Program-made: the position numbers and the translations under genes
Shown here: in pieces, positions 25,201-34,697 of the stretch
Position numbering within the stretch: position 1 is the first letter of the stretch
Layout of the letters: every line of letters begins with the position of its first letter
NCBI RefSeq assembly: GCF_000003605.2
Contig: NW_003122411.1
Location: 700,795 to 759,085 of the forward strand
Origin: Saccoglossus kowalevskii
Taxonomy: Eukaryota > Hemichordata > Enteropneusta > Harrimaniidae
Reading direction: 5' to 3'
Length of the DNA: 58,291 nt
Notes under the pieces: model-generated
Told to the model about the DNA's origin: nothing
What the model saw: the letters and a program-made list of their open reading frames with translations, nothing else
The model's database searches: none

Positions 25201-28200
25201 TAGTAGAAAACAGGAGCTGGCATGGGCATGAGGTACCGGCTATCTCGTGGATCATCACAGCTGTGTCGGCGGTGACGGCGCCCACTATGGTGACCTTTCC
25301 GTCGACTTCGGTGACCATGACTTTTCGGAGTTTCTTCGCTTGAGTAAAATTCACCATCAGTAAAACTGTAGTCACTTGTATAGCTGCTGGCTTCATCATC
25401 TGTGGGAAAAAAAAAATTATTTCAAAGAACTCAGATAATATACAAAAGTGATAAAACACGGTTCACTAGACTGAAAATATTTATATTTGTTAACAATGAC
25501 AATAATGATTAGGACAGAATTTGTTCAACTAGATTAAAATACTTTATTTTAGCTGGAATTAATTTTCACCAGAAAGACATCTAGGGTGTTTTTATGTATT
25601 TGAAGAAAATAAAATTGTGAAATGGGTTCAGTCACTATTGACTTCCTAAACACTTAATACAATGAAGAAATAGAAATGGTCAAAAAAATATATTATTAAA
25701 AAAATATTCATATATTTATGTATTTATATTATTATGGAAATAAAAAAAAAATTATCAGTGTCTGTGGGAAAACAGTCAAAGTTGAAATCTTCGTCATTAT
25801 CTTCATTGTCTAATGTGTTTGATCACGTGCAAATTCATGATGAAAAGCATGATATTTTTTGCATAATTTGACTGCAACAATGTACCAGTACTTTGACCTG
25901 ATAGGTCAAGTGTGTTATTGTCTGATGAATCTGTATTGTACCAACGCAATCCTCCACAAATTCTCAATGGCTTTCTGGGTAACGTCACATAGAAAATGAA
26001 TGATCAATATCAGAGTACGATCGATCTGTTGGAGCTGATTTCGGCAAAAAAAAAAAGACAAACATTTTTTTCCACACCATATTTATGGCAATCATATCCA
26101 CAATGTTTAATGATTAGACAGTCAAATTTGGGATATTTGAGAAGAGATGTAATGGCCCAAAAGTAAGGGGTTGGGGGTTAATTGAACTAGTACAGTAACC
26201 TATGTTTAACCTTATTACTTTAAACTATAGTCCACAACATTCAGACTCTATCAGAGCAGAGATATTTCTGCTAAAAATGTATCATACTGTAGAATACTTT
26301 ATTTTCGCTTGGAATTTATTTTCGCTATTTTCGCTGAAGGGATGATTCCGTGAAAATAAAATCCAGCGAATATACTTTTTTTCCTATATTTCCCATTAAA
26401 CTCATCAAAAATCAGTGAAAATAAATTCCATACAAAATGCCAAAAAAGTATTTTCAGTGAAAATTAATTCCAGCGAAAATAAAGTATTCCACAGTATACT
26501 ATACCTCTGGAATGTTTTTTTCTATCATCTGAATGAGATCTTTTATTTCTACTACTACCGACTCCATCCCTGTGAACAGCAGCTTGCTCGGCTCCATCTA
26601 ATGACGCCAGATCATCTTCCTCCGATGGTGATGGGGTTGGATGTTGTCTGTATGACTGACCTGATTTCCTGTTCTCTGTAGGACAATCAGAGATAACTGT
26701 TATATTCGGGGATATGATTTCACAGTATGTCGGAATCACAGAGTCATGTTGGTAATGCAATAAGGAAGGAAGGAAAGATTGGTCACACTAACAGCCTTTC
26801 CAGCACACTCACTTAATCTAAACCCAACCATTGTATTTCATCTAAATGACATAAACAATTATTTACACCCTTTAAAAGTACCCCCTTGTGCAACAGGTAA
26901 ACATTTACATTATACATTGGTAACAATTTCAAATACATGTGTGCTCAATGCAACTGTTTTACACAATCAAGCTGCACTATTTATGACATTATTTTGGTTT
27001 GTGATTTTAACTGAAATTTAGCTGAAAACCACAAACATGTAACATCAAATGATCTGTCATAAATTATACAAATCTCTGTGGTTTTTTTATTTGTATTTTC
27101 CTTCTTGATTTACTTACGCTGTAGGAAAAATATCGAAAATATATTCAAAGAGAAATTGTAAAGCACTGAGCAATATAACATTAGCTTTGGTAAGTTTATA
27201 TTTTTAAGAAGTTTATTAATATTAAAACAAACTGTGATCATTTCATTTATATGTAAATGAACAACTGTGACTGATGGAAGCTGGGTAGAGACAAGTACTG
27301 CAGAAGCCTCAATTCAATGAAAACAGAATTTGGGTGAACATGCAAGATGTATTCACTGGTGACTGATTCAGTTGTGCGTGATGAATACAGAAAAAATTCC
27401 AAGTGAGCATCGAGGGTAAAATTATTTGGTAGTTCAGAGACAGGTCATGACACTAAACCTACGGATCATAAAGAGAGCTTAAACTATTATTTGTAAACTC
27501 CTGTGGTCACAAAATAATGCCAGTTAACAGATCAAGTGAAAGTAAGCACACACCAGCTGTGTTCAAGTACTAATTAAATTACGAAGAACTGAACTGAGTA
27601 ACATTACACGGAAGCTGGCAAAATGGAAATATGTACTACGTAAACATTCACTCACACTACCAAAAGACAAACATTAAAGAGACAATTTAATTTTATAAAT
27701 TTAATAGCGCAGTACATCTCCGACTACATCCGCATAATTTTTATACAATCATCACCGATAGCGAGGACTGAAGTATATTTCATAGAAATTAACACAACAA
27801 TGTTAATTGACAGTATTTTAGAGGTCATGGAAACTACATTCAAACATATCTATATTGGCCACCAGGGGAACATTTTGGCCTTTAAAAAAAGTTGGCCTAG
27901 AAATGGACACTAATTTATTCATGAATATTAATCAGACCATGGACCCTAATGTGTATGATTAGACGGTGCAATGTACATCTCTCAATTAGTTCACACTCAT
28001 ATGATGCACAAAGTGTCCAATACATTTTGAGAATCTGAAAATTATTTTTATTTCAGTAAAATGATACATGTGTTTTTTTTCATATATCCTTCTACTAGTT
28101 TTAATCATACATTCAATACAGTTTTTTTTTGCAAATTCTTCCAACATAACAGTGGTGCATCTCTACTGACTTATTCAGTATATAAATATGTGCTGAAAGC

Positions 28201-31200
28201 GGGCCAAAACAAATTGAAAACTATTGGTTATGATCTGGAGTCAGTTGAATAATTTTGATACAACCATGCCATAATGCATGTGAAAGGCTCAATTAGCATA
28301 ATGTCTATTATGGGATGTGTAAACAACAACATCGCCTCTTCAAACTATTGCGACTGATCATTGTTGGATTATCGGTCAAAGTGGTTTACGTTCACGCAAA
28401 TTATTATGGTATTAATTGTATGATTTTGATTCTGTTTACTGTAGAATACTTTATTTTCGCTTGGAATTTATTTTCGCTATTTTCGCTGAAGGGATGATTC
28501 AGTGAAAATAAAATCCAGCGAATATACTTTTTTTCCTATGTTTCACATTAAATTTATCAAAAATCAGTGAAAATAAATTCCATACAAAACGCCCTAAAAG
28601 CCTTTTCAGCGAAAATTAATTCCAGCGAAAATATTCCACAGTATTTAATTTTTTTAACATGTAACTTATAGGTTAACTTTCATACATAAAAGTCTACCAG
28701 CATTCACAGGAATCTGATCTATTTATAAGTCAACATAAGTAGATTAAAACATGGCACAGACCATGAGTGGAAGTAAATGTTTGTGTGGATGTAAAACCAT
28801 TGAATCAAGAAATCTTATATTAAAACCATTAAGACTATTTTGTACCTAAAATGGCACATATTTCCTGTATTAAAAAGCACTATTAAAAATTGTTTTCATA
28901 CAGGAAAAAACTGCACCTGGATAACAATTTTATTTGCTTGTCATTGAAAAAAATATAATTTCCATAAAAAATTAAATTTTCATTACATTTGAAGGACATG
29001 CTCAAGTCTTGGTTGAAACTGTCAATGAACTGATTAATTCAGCAAAACAAAACAGAAAAATGTTTGTTCCACTGTGACAAACTTGTTTACATAGTAATAG
29101 ATTATGTTAATTAGATACATAGTAATCATTGTGATGGTAGTTTTAATTGTATTGTTTGTTATTGTAATTACAGAACCTTTTTCTGTTATTGGGACATCGT
29201 GTGAATAAAAGTTCATTTGATACTACTACATAGCAGGAATCTGCCCGCGCTGGTCAGCGTCGGTTGTTAGCGACCAGCACTCAGAATATCCAACCAGGAC
29301 AAAAAGTTGGCGACTGGCACTATTCTGTTTGTTTATGATACACACAGGATGTCGGCCACTGGACCATCATTCTATTGTCCTTGTTGGTTTCAACCAAAGA
29401 CCCTAATAAAAGGTCTATGTTTTAACATACAACAACACAATGAAAAAAATTAACACACAACAAAACCTGAAAGAAGACACCGCTGTTCAAAATCAACGTA
29501 CACGTGTGACATCGGCCTAATGTGTTTTTGTTTTAACCTTCTCCGATTGACATTCTGTTAGTTTTAACAAACGAACCAGATCGGAATAAGTCGTACATCA
29601 AGATAATGGAAGGGAAGACAATGATAAATAAACAGAAGAAAGGATTCCCATTGCAAGTTTAGTTGTGTGTAGGATTTGTTGAGTTGAACAATAACTTGTG
29701 ATGCATCAAGCTGTCGTTCGTTTAATCTGCACTTGCACTCGAGTGTAGTAACCTTCATTGATGTTTTTGGCTTCATGACTCGTTCATAAAATTAAATTCA
29801 TCAGATATATTCAGTCAGCGATACAAGGAATACTTATTTTTCACTATTAATGTGATTTACCAGCATTCCACCGGAAAAGAAAACAATTAAATTCTTGTTT
29901 CCACTTTGGCTGTAACAAACGGACGACATGCTTTGAAAAAAATGCCTGCCAGGTCAGAAGTCAATATCTCAAAATATGTATTTTAGGCGTGATTGCGAAA
30001 ATAAAGTGTATATATTTTTTCACTTTTATCAATTCAGATTAATTTTACATTGAAATATTTAAAATAATTAAAGTAGTTAAATCGTAGCTAGTAGAATGGA
30101 AAAATGAATATTAATTAGCTCATGAATATTAATAAGCGACCGGCACTCAAATCAGGCTGGGCAGAACCCTGATGATCATTTATCATCATCAATCAGAAGC
30201 CTTTTATGCACAATTTAACAAATAAAGAAATAAGGGATCGATGCAAGTCATGAAACACCAAAAACCGAAACCAAGTAATGGGTAAAAGTAATTTGCATGC
30301 AGAGAGAAAAGTGAAGAACAGTGACGCTTAACAAAAACTGAAAATTAAAAGGAATAAGGATAAGGTTCAGTCGCAGAGATTTTTTTTAAATTTACGGAAA
30401 GTACGAGAGCTATCGTCAGTTTGTGCCGAGAACATGATGGGAGCAGGTGTTAAACGTACAGGGCACACCACTGCAAGCAGTCGCAGGGTAGATTTTAGTG
30501 ATCGAGTCCTTACCCCTCATTACTCGCCGACGGGATGCGGGTGCTAGCCTTTGTTTCAGTTCTTCATTGACTGACGGATCAGAGCCTGCATATAGATCAA
30601 CAAATTTACCTGATGTATCCAGTTGTCTCTTCTCGGCTGCCCTTCGCATAGCGGTCTCTCTGCGCAGGTTCCTGTCCCTGTAACATTAAAAATGCGAGTA
30701 AATCAACATAAATAAGGTTTTCCCCCATTTATATAATGGTTACACAATGTGTATAACGATTGGTAAAAATGAGAATATTTCAATGTCATAAATCCAGTAT
30801 GGTAACATTGAGAATGGACTTGAGTCATTTGACCTCTCTTCGTATGAATGTCAGCTGACTTTTATTTGGTCAAGATATGTATAGACAAAATGTATCAAAA
30901 TACAACCATCCAATGCACAACTCTTTTGAAACATGTATATAATTTTTTAATCAATGTTTGACTGTTTTACTTTAAGTAAGCGCAACTTACAAATAAATTA
31001 AAAACCAATAATAATGGTAATATTGAGAAATGTACACATTGAGCAAAGTCTTCCATAATACAATCTAAGTGCATGTTTTTTTAGCTTTATACTGTAGTCG
31101 CAAATTGTATTGCAGATATAGAATGAATGAATGAATAAATGAATGAATGAATACAGTGAATTTCATAACATGAATTTTTTTATAAATAAATATATATAAT

Positions 31201-32419
31201 ATTTCATAAATTTCAAATGATAGTCAATGAAACATGATGCATGACAGTAAATCAGTCAATGATTGAAAGAAACCCACAAAGATTCATGGGAAATTTGCAT
31301 TACTAAATAAATAAATAGTGGTTTTGCAAAAAAACAAGACTACCAGTAATATGCAAATTATGTCACTACAGTAATAATTAAAAGCACAAAATGAATAAAA
31401 AATTCAAATTAAATTTATGTGGTAAGATTACTTTTTGAGATTATCGATAAATTGATACAAATTATTGTTTTAATAATGGATATATTGTTGGAACAAAAAA
31501 AAATATTATTTTAGAACTCCACCCATTTCATCCAGTACGACTATATATTTATTATTTCGGTGAGTCATCCCACAATGTTAGATTTTGAACAATCCATATA
31601 TTTAATTAAATTTTTTTCTTTTTTTTTTTCTAAATAAAGAATCACCATAGTGTCACAGGACAATTCCGGTGATACAATAACGAGAAGCACGGAGCAACGG
31701 CAAAGAATGTCAATTCTGTTTTGTTCGAATTTTTAAAGGGCTGGCCATAATGCGTTGGCTGGTGTGCATGCAACCAGTGTCATTTTTAACGACTTGTACC
31801 CTAGGTAATAAAGTTTATGTTTCTCGTGAGCTGGGTGATATTTCTACAATTAAAGCTAATTCACGAAGACACAAGCAAGGATTACGAAATTCATGCAGCC
31901 GCCCTACTACTATATACAGCAACACACCACACAGAAGCCACAGACAGGGATGTAAACAAACACCGCCACGCACGACTTGCGGCAAGCACACCGAAAAATA
32001 ACAACACCCAAAACGTACCTTTCCTGTCGTTCCCTTTGAAGATAGGAATCAAAGGAATGCGAGAGGGAAGGAAGAAGATACAACAGGGTTAAGCAGGATA
32101 TCATGAAAAAAGTTGCATTAAATCACTAGTGCAAAGAATTAGCTCAAGTGCAAGTCCGAAAAAAGCTAGCATAATAAAAAAAAATGCATCAGCCCCACTA
32201 CGACCGATAATTGCGACCTTACTTTGACTCCAAACGTTGCCTCAGATCGGCGATTGTCTCTTTGGTTTCACCCACTTTCGCGTGTATCTTGTCAAACTTC
32301 CTCTGCACCGCTGGCGTCAATTTATCTGATCGGGCACTTCTTCGCGGAGATCGGCTTTTTAAAATGTGCGGAGACAGGGTATCCGCGACCAGCCCAGTTG
32401 GCGTCTGTTTCTCCGCCAT
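7172..32419 (-). CDS. MIPOL1: MIPOL1 orthologue, 3'-incomplete (nine exons plus a probable microexon)
   Basis: Coiled-coil protein of the mirror-image-polydactyly-1 family; its molecular role is poorly known even in vertebrates. Coding exons read on the minus strand: 32419-32223, 30677-30514, 26675-26505, 25399-24876, 24341-24236, 23972-23785, 22950-22780, 21241-21155, 7266-7172 (1703 nt, 567 codons plus 2 nt). All junctions keep phase. Family recognition rests on the C-terminal half: EERDEAI after EEAVMARLRLANEERDEA-like text, SLSELLCRLTKAEG, RITSEEMRAILDERDVALAK and QTLSVYY line up with vertebrate MIPOL1 as I recall it. The N-terminal ~350 residues are longer than in vertebrates (human total about 440 aa) and are Ser/Arg/Pro-rich. 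The remaining C-terminal coiled coil, roughly 95 residues in human, is not visible at 1-7171 and must lie off the left edge. Head to head with SLC25A21, as in vertebrates. Confidence 0.9.
7267..14159. other. MIPOL1 intron 8, first part in genome order: no gene seen
   Basis: AT-rich with homopolymer runs (poly-G near 9640, poly-A near 8866 and 12964). No exon with plausible splice sites and no strong repeat family recognised; the ORFs here are short and low in complexity. Confidence 0.6.
14160..15310. repeat. 63-bp minisatellite, about 19 units, each with a CCAAT box
   Basis: Unit around TTGATTAGCCAATCAGATGC then ACCGATATGTATGTACACAA. AGCCAATCA starts at 14179, 14241, 14304, 14367, 14431, 14483, 14546, 14609, 14672, 14735, 14799, 14862, 14924, 14988, 15051, 15114, 15177 and 15294; one unit near 15235 has AGCGAATCA. 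Because 63 is divisible by three, open frames run through it on both strands, but these are by-products, not genes. Units 14735-14987 and 14988-15234 share the same order of variants (ATTTAGCC, GATCAGCC, GATTAGCC), a higher-order repeat of about 250 bp. Confidence 0.95.
16880..17766 (-). mobile_element. Family 3 element with internal ~156-bp tandem repeats (reverse orientation)
   Basis: Ends carry AGCTCCGCTGT inverted repeats (GATAGCTCCGCTGTTA near 16899, ACAGCGGAGCT at 17751-17761) and an AGCCTCTCGGCT hairpin at the left. Between them a ~156-bp unit (ATCAAAGCAATTGGACTTGC ... CTATATATGTAAT) repeats at 16977, 17131, 17289, 17445 and 17513. The same element lies in plus orientation at 37224-37656 and 54983-55673. 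Confidence 0.75.
17454..17503. other. Assembly gap of 50 N inside a tandem repeat
   Basis: The run of N interrupts the 156-bp tandem units. The flanks are GCA (start of one unit) and TATATGTAATATC (end of a unit), so at least about 135 bp must be missing and 50 is a placeholder. The predicted protein crossing it is meaningless. Confidence 0.95.
19390..19800. promoter_or_regulatory. Candidate cis-regulatory block in the MIPOL1 intron
   Basis: Balanced, non-repetitive sequence in an otherwise AT-rich repeat-filled intron, with homeodomain-type TAATTA (19451 and 19777) and E-box CAGGTG (19505 and 19759) occurring as two pairs about 50 and 20 bp apart. Not coding in any frame that I can read. 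Introns of the MIPOL1/SLC25A21 pair host distal enhancers for neighbouring genes in vertebrates; whether this block is conserved cannot be seen here. Confidence 0.35.
21155..21241 (-). CDS. MIPOL1: MIPOL1 exon 8
   Basis: 87 nt, phase 0 both ends; acceptor TTTTTTTCAG, donor GTAAGT. Residues 508-536: CRKLEQELAFLRKTSEGTSS and a short Asn-rich stretch. KLEQEL is shared with vertebrate MIPOL1 at the same place. Confidence 0.9.
21242..22779. other. MIPOL1 intron 7
   Basis: Holds a poly-C/CA simple repeat (about 21476-21500) and the second family-2 element (22090-22454). Nothing else recognised. Confidence 0.6.
22090..22454. mobile_element. Family 2 element, second copy
   Basis: Alignable with 4678-5029 over most of its length; right end GTTTTACAGTA intact, left end decayed. 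Shared blocks include TTTATGGAGGTGATAACT and CTAAATCAATATTTCGCTA. Confidence 0.6.
22780..22950 (-). CDS. MIPOL1: MIPOL1 exon 7 (family-diagnostic)
   Basis: 171 nt, phase 0 both ends; acceptor TTTTTACAG, donor GTATAA. Residues 451-507: SLSELLCRLTKAEG, DKYGHVIMSKIE, then RKRRITSEEMRAILDERD. Vertebrate MIPOL1 has the same succession (LQELLNRI, KNGAIIVDRI, CKMRITAEEMSALIEERD). Confidence 0.93.
23785..23972 (-). CDS. MIPOL1: MIPOL1 exon 6 (family-diagnostic)
   Basis: 188 nt, phase 1 to phase 0; acceptor CTGCAG, donor GTAGAT. Residues 388-450. The segment LYRAAKVREEAVMARLRLAN followed by EERDEAI is the clearest match to vertebrate MIPOL1 (VYFAQKERDEAVMSRLQLAIEERDEAI). Ends in an acidic linker (HSKDEDLNPVDT). 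Confidence 0.93.
24236..24341 (-). CDS. MIPOL1: MIPOL1 exon 5 (coiled coil)
   Basis: 106 nt, phase 0 to phase 1; acceptor TTCTACAG, donor GTATGT. Residues 353-387 read LSEQLMEAEKEIQSLKIAK and onward, a heptad-like coiled-coil segment in register with the neighbouring exons and equivalent to the vertebrate KFKLELQEKETEAKIAEK region. Confidence 0.85.
24876..25399 (-). CDS. MIPOL1: MIPOL1 exon 4 (large, 524 nt)
   Basis: Residues 178-352. Enters in phase 1 after a TTTTTCCCACAG acceptor and leaves in phase 0 at AAG followed by GTAAAG. Order of content: an acidic, Ser/Tyr-rich start (DDEASSYTSDYS); an Arg/His-rich block (SRRKGHHSGRRHRRHS); a Pro/Tyr-rich block (MPMPAPVFYYPKHYY); a long polar linker; then LPFLVEELDAAKELNRK, which matches the vertebrate IAFLLKELDILR segment where the MIPOL1 coiled coil begins. 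The first three blocks have no vertebrate counterpart that I recognise. Confidence 0.85.
25400..26504. other. MIPOL1 intron 3
   Basis: Contains a fragment of foldback family 1 (about 25535-25640) and a full copy (26285-26496). A possible 54-nt exon at 25898-25951 was considered and rejected. Confidence 0.6.
26285..26496. mobile_element. Foldback MITE, family 1 (copy d), at a splice donor
   Basis: Ends TACTGTAGAATACTTTATTT and AAAGTATTCCACAGTA, TA-flanked, with inverted TTTTCGC internal repeats; 212 bp. Its right edge is eight bases from the 3' edge (genome coordinates 26505) of MIPOL1 exon 3. Confidence 0.8.
26505..26675 (-). CDS. MIPOL1: MIPOL1 exon 3
   Basis: 171 nt, phase 1 in and phase 1 out; acceptor CCTACAG, donor GTATAG. 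Encodes a disordered-looking segment (residues 121-177): HPTPSPSEEDDLASLDGAEQ, then GSSRNKRSHSDDRKKHSR. Polar, low-complexity composition with acidic and basic patches; no recognised domain. The donor is followed within nine bases by a foldback MITE at 26285-26496, so that element begins almost at the 5' splice site. Confidence 0.72.
28437..28645. mobile_element. Foldback MITE, family 1 (copy e)
   Basis: Nearly identical to copy d over its left half (TACTGTAGAATACTTTATTT, then GAAGGGATGATTC), with a shortened right end (ATATTCCACAGTA). High similarity between d and e suggests recent activity. Confidence 0.8.
29234..30171. mobile_element. Possible ~940-bp TIR element
   Basis: Left end CAGGAATCTGCCC and right end GGGCAGAACCCTG are inverted repeats with two mismatches, and GCGACCAGCACTC / GCGACCGGCACTC lies near each end. 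I see no target duplication and no transposase frame. Confidence 0.4.
30514..30677 (-). CDS. MIPOL1: MIPOL1 exon 2
   Basis: Residues 67-120 of the form lacking the microexon; acceptor TTACAG, donor GTAAGG, entering in phase 2 and leaving in phase 1. Strongly charged: DRNLRRETAMRRAAEKRQ, then VDLYAGSDPSVNEELKQRL and a basic cluster SRRRVMR. No recognised domain beyond a likely helix; it belongs to the N-terminal part that is diverged from vertebrate MIPOL1. Confidence 0.8.
30678..32222. other. MIPOL1 intron 1, hosting the probable microexon
   Basis: Apart from the microexon at 32019-32033 it contains (GAAT)n near 31122-31153 and AT-rich sequence. The opposite-strand ORFs around 31750-32092 are not convincing. 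Confidence 0.5.
32019..32033 (-). CDS. MIPOL1: Probable 15-nt in-frame microexon of MIPOL1
   Basis: On the minus strand a long pyrimidine-rich tract (about 32078-32038) ends in an AG, then 15 bases (GGAACGACAGGAAAG), then the donor GTACGT. Exon 1 ends in phase 2 and the 15 bases return to phase 2, so inclusion adds five residues (ERQER after the shared Lys) and skipping keeps the frame. The added residues suit the charged helix on either side (...LRQRLESK / DRNLRRE...). Splice-site strength plus frame compatibility is the only evidence; no transcript is available here. Confidence 0.5.
32223..32419 (-). CDS. MIPOL1: MIPOL1 exon 1 (start codon)
   Basis: Encodes residues 1-65 plus two bases of codon 66. 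The ATG at 32419-32417 sits in CAAGATGGCGG, a good initiation context and a YY1-type motif. Translation starts MAEKQTPTGLV and then becomes basic (KSRSPRRSARSDK), followed by a charged helix ending LRQRLESK. The exon ends ...TCAAA followed by GTAAGG (phase 2). No upstream in-frame ATG was sought beyond the first kilobase, so a longer 5' exon cannot be excluded. Confidence 0.85.
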
Positions 32420-32423
32420 CTTG
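32413..32423 (-). promoter_or_regulatory. YY1-type motif over the MIPOL1 start codon
   Basis: CAAGATGGCGG on the minus strand, with the initiator ATG inside it. Such motifs are common just downstream of transcription starts of broadly expressed metazoan genes, where they act both as a YY1 site and as a translation-initiator context. Match by eye only. Confidence 0.45.
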
Positions 32424-32628
32424 CCGAGATCAATTGGTGTGTTCTGCTATGGAATTGTGGGTAATCACTTTAGTACAAAAGGCATTTAAAAAACATAACC
32501 GGTAACATACAATTTAGCTGGAATTGTGTAAACGGAATTAAATAATGTAAAACGTTTAGATATTCGGAGGAGGTAATTAAACTACCCGAATATACATTAT
32601 CTAGCTCAGAGAATTTATTGCAAATAAC

Positions 32629-32636
32629 ACTTCCGG
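32629..32636 (+). promoter_or_regulatory. ETS/GABP-like ACTTCCGG
   Basis: ACACTTCCGGAAAAG, 210 bp upstream of the MIPOL1 start. A very similar ATACTTCCGGAAAAGCG lies at 47062, about 155 bp upstream of the SLC25A21 copy B start. ETS sites of this form are common in promoters of mitochondrial and housekeeping genes. Confidence 0.4.
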
Positions 32637-33102
32637 AAAAGAGCGCCTGAATTGACCCTTGACCCAATAATGGGGGTATGATGACTGATGCTGTTTGGCG
32701 AACGTAAAACATCAAACGGGAAAAATGTATTTTGACAATGAAGTTTGAACGATAAAACTAATTACTGAAATTAAACAAAAAAAATCCATAAGGAATCAAC
32801 ATCTGAACAGTTAATAATGACTTCATTAACATTGTTTTTCTTTGTTCTTGTGAAACTTTACTTCGATGTTGACAATACTGGTATTTTGACAATACTGGTA
32901 AACATTAGTTGGAAGCATTGTTTAATTTTCTCTCAGCCTCCTAAGCTAGAAGCCAGGAAACAGTCCCTGAAATACCTCGTACAACCTACGCACTCATTAA
33001 TATCTATAACAGGTGGGAAAGATATTCATGAGCGTTCAGTAGCAAAACAAAATACGCAGACATAATTGTTTCACAACGAAAAAAACATAAAAAAAACAGT
33101 AA

Positions 33103-33119
33103 GGCAAGGCATGCTGGGG
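33103..33119 (-). promoter_or_regulatory. ZNF143/Staf-like motif
   Basis: Minus strand CCCCAGCATGCCTTGCC matches the core of the Staf/ZNF143 site. Distance about 690 bp upstream of the MIPOL1 start. Confidence 0.35.
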
Positions 33120-33908
33120 AAAGAAATAGTCACTGCTGTCTCTTGTTTTTTCAGTACGTGTTTTTCCAAAAATATAATCTTTCCCCATCCAATCAATAAA
33201 TACACAAATACCGCAACGACAACAAAACAAATTTACAAAGTCCCATACATACTTCCGTATGGCAAGCCAGATAGGCCAAAAACATTTTTTTTTAACACAT
33301 ACATTTTTTTTAAATTTTCTATTTTTTTTATTTTCTACGATTTTTGAAAATTTTCTATGATTTTTTTTTCATTTTCTTGAAAAAAAATTAGCTTTTTTTC
33401 AATTGTCCCCTAAATATTTTCTCGTTTGATATTTTTTTTTGTTACTTTTTTCCGACAATGTATTACTGTGATATTTTTAGTTTTGTTTCGCTTTTTAGTA
33501 AAAGTTGCTTGAACAACTATGTACAATTCGGATACGTAAGCACTGTCTAAAAATGGACGTCACACATTTTCTGGAACCCCAGTTGAGTGCAGAATCTGAG
33601 TACAATGTAATACATATTAAATTGAAGACAAACTGCTTTTCATTGTGTCATTCTCATTCAACAATCAACAAAGATGTGTTATTTGAAGAAATAACCAAAC
33701 ACAATAGCAATTTTACCAATATTTTGCCGGATGAAAAAAACAAAATTGAAGAGTGAAGCTGTTTAGCTATCCCAGTAGCAATCTGATTGAAATCCAATGT
33801 AGATATAGGCCCCGAATCCTTTATTTTTATTTTTATATATTTTATTTTTATTTTTTGTTTATTTATGAATATGTTTTGGTTTTACTCGCCGTTATTATGT
33901 TTTGTTTA

Positions 33909-33955
33909 TATATATATATCGTATCTTGGTCGCCGTAAGATACGATATATATATA
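33909..33955. repeat. Perfect 19-bp-stem hairpin
   Basis: Arms 33909-33927 and 33937-33955 pair without mismatch (TATATATATATCGTATCTT-type arm), loop GGTCGCCGT. The core CGTATCTT/AAGATACG is not simple sequence, so it is not explained by TA slippage alone. Confidence 0.8.
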
Positions 33956-34697
33956 AAAAATAACAATAACAAATATCATAATTAAAAAAAAACGGAGGCA
34001 ATATCTACATCTGATTTTAAACAGATTGTCCCAGTAGCAGACTTTATACAAAACTTCTTTAGTGCGAAACCTCAACTACAACACAAGTGATTATTTTCCC
34101 TCTATTGTTACTCTATGATTGTTTGTGTGTTTTTTTTTTTATCATTTTTCCCTTTACATTTATTTTTGCTTTGTAATTTATGTAAGCTCAATTTTTGAAA
34201 TAATTTATTTTGGGGAATAAAAGGTCATATAGCGCAAACAACACAACGTGAAAAACATTTTTCTCTCTGCCTGTCCATGAGCATGAAATACACCAAACTA
34301 TAACATTTTGCACTGAAATACTTAATTGTGCATAAAAGTATGTTCATTGCATTATGTGTTATAATATTATTATAGAAGTTTACGTTGAATGGTCGATGGA
34401 TGAAAGGCGTAGCCACTCGTAATTTTGGAGTTTATGCGCAATTTACTAGAGAATAACCATGATGCTCTGCTTCATTTTATAATTTGCCTATTAGAAAAGT
34501 TATAATAAAACTATTTTTAATGTAGAATATATGAGTTATTTTGGGGGTTTTGCAGCACGGAGCTCCATTTGTGAAGCTCGCTGACATGGCAGTGAATGAC
34601 ATGTTTGTTTGTTCCCGGTATTATAATGATGGACATCGCGCAAATATCAAGCACTCTGCGTTGCAATCATAGTTACCTCGGTCGGAACACTTTTTAT

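Larger units (their letters stand above)
26676..30513. other. MIPOL1 intron 2: MITE and a TIR-bounded segment
   Basis: Contains a full foldback MITE (28437-28645) and a possible TIR-bounded element (29234-30171). The rest is AT-rich and unrecognised. Confidence 0.55.

Noticed and set aside
25741-25815. Acidic minus-strand text DNEDNDEDFNFD near 25780
   Set aside because: Tempting composition next to MIPOL1 exon 4, but no donor can be found before a poly-T run.
25898-25951. Possible 54-nt MIPOL1 exon (LRWYNTDSSDNNTLDLS) between exons 3 and 4
   Set aside because: Phase fits (1 to 1) but the acceptor has no pyrimidine tract and the donor GTCAAA is poor; exon 3 joins exon 4 in frame without it. 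RNA-seq would decide.
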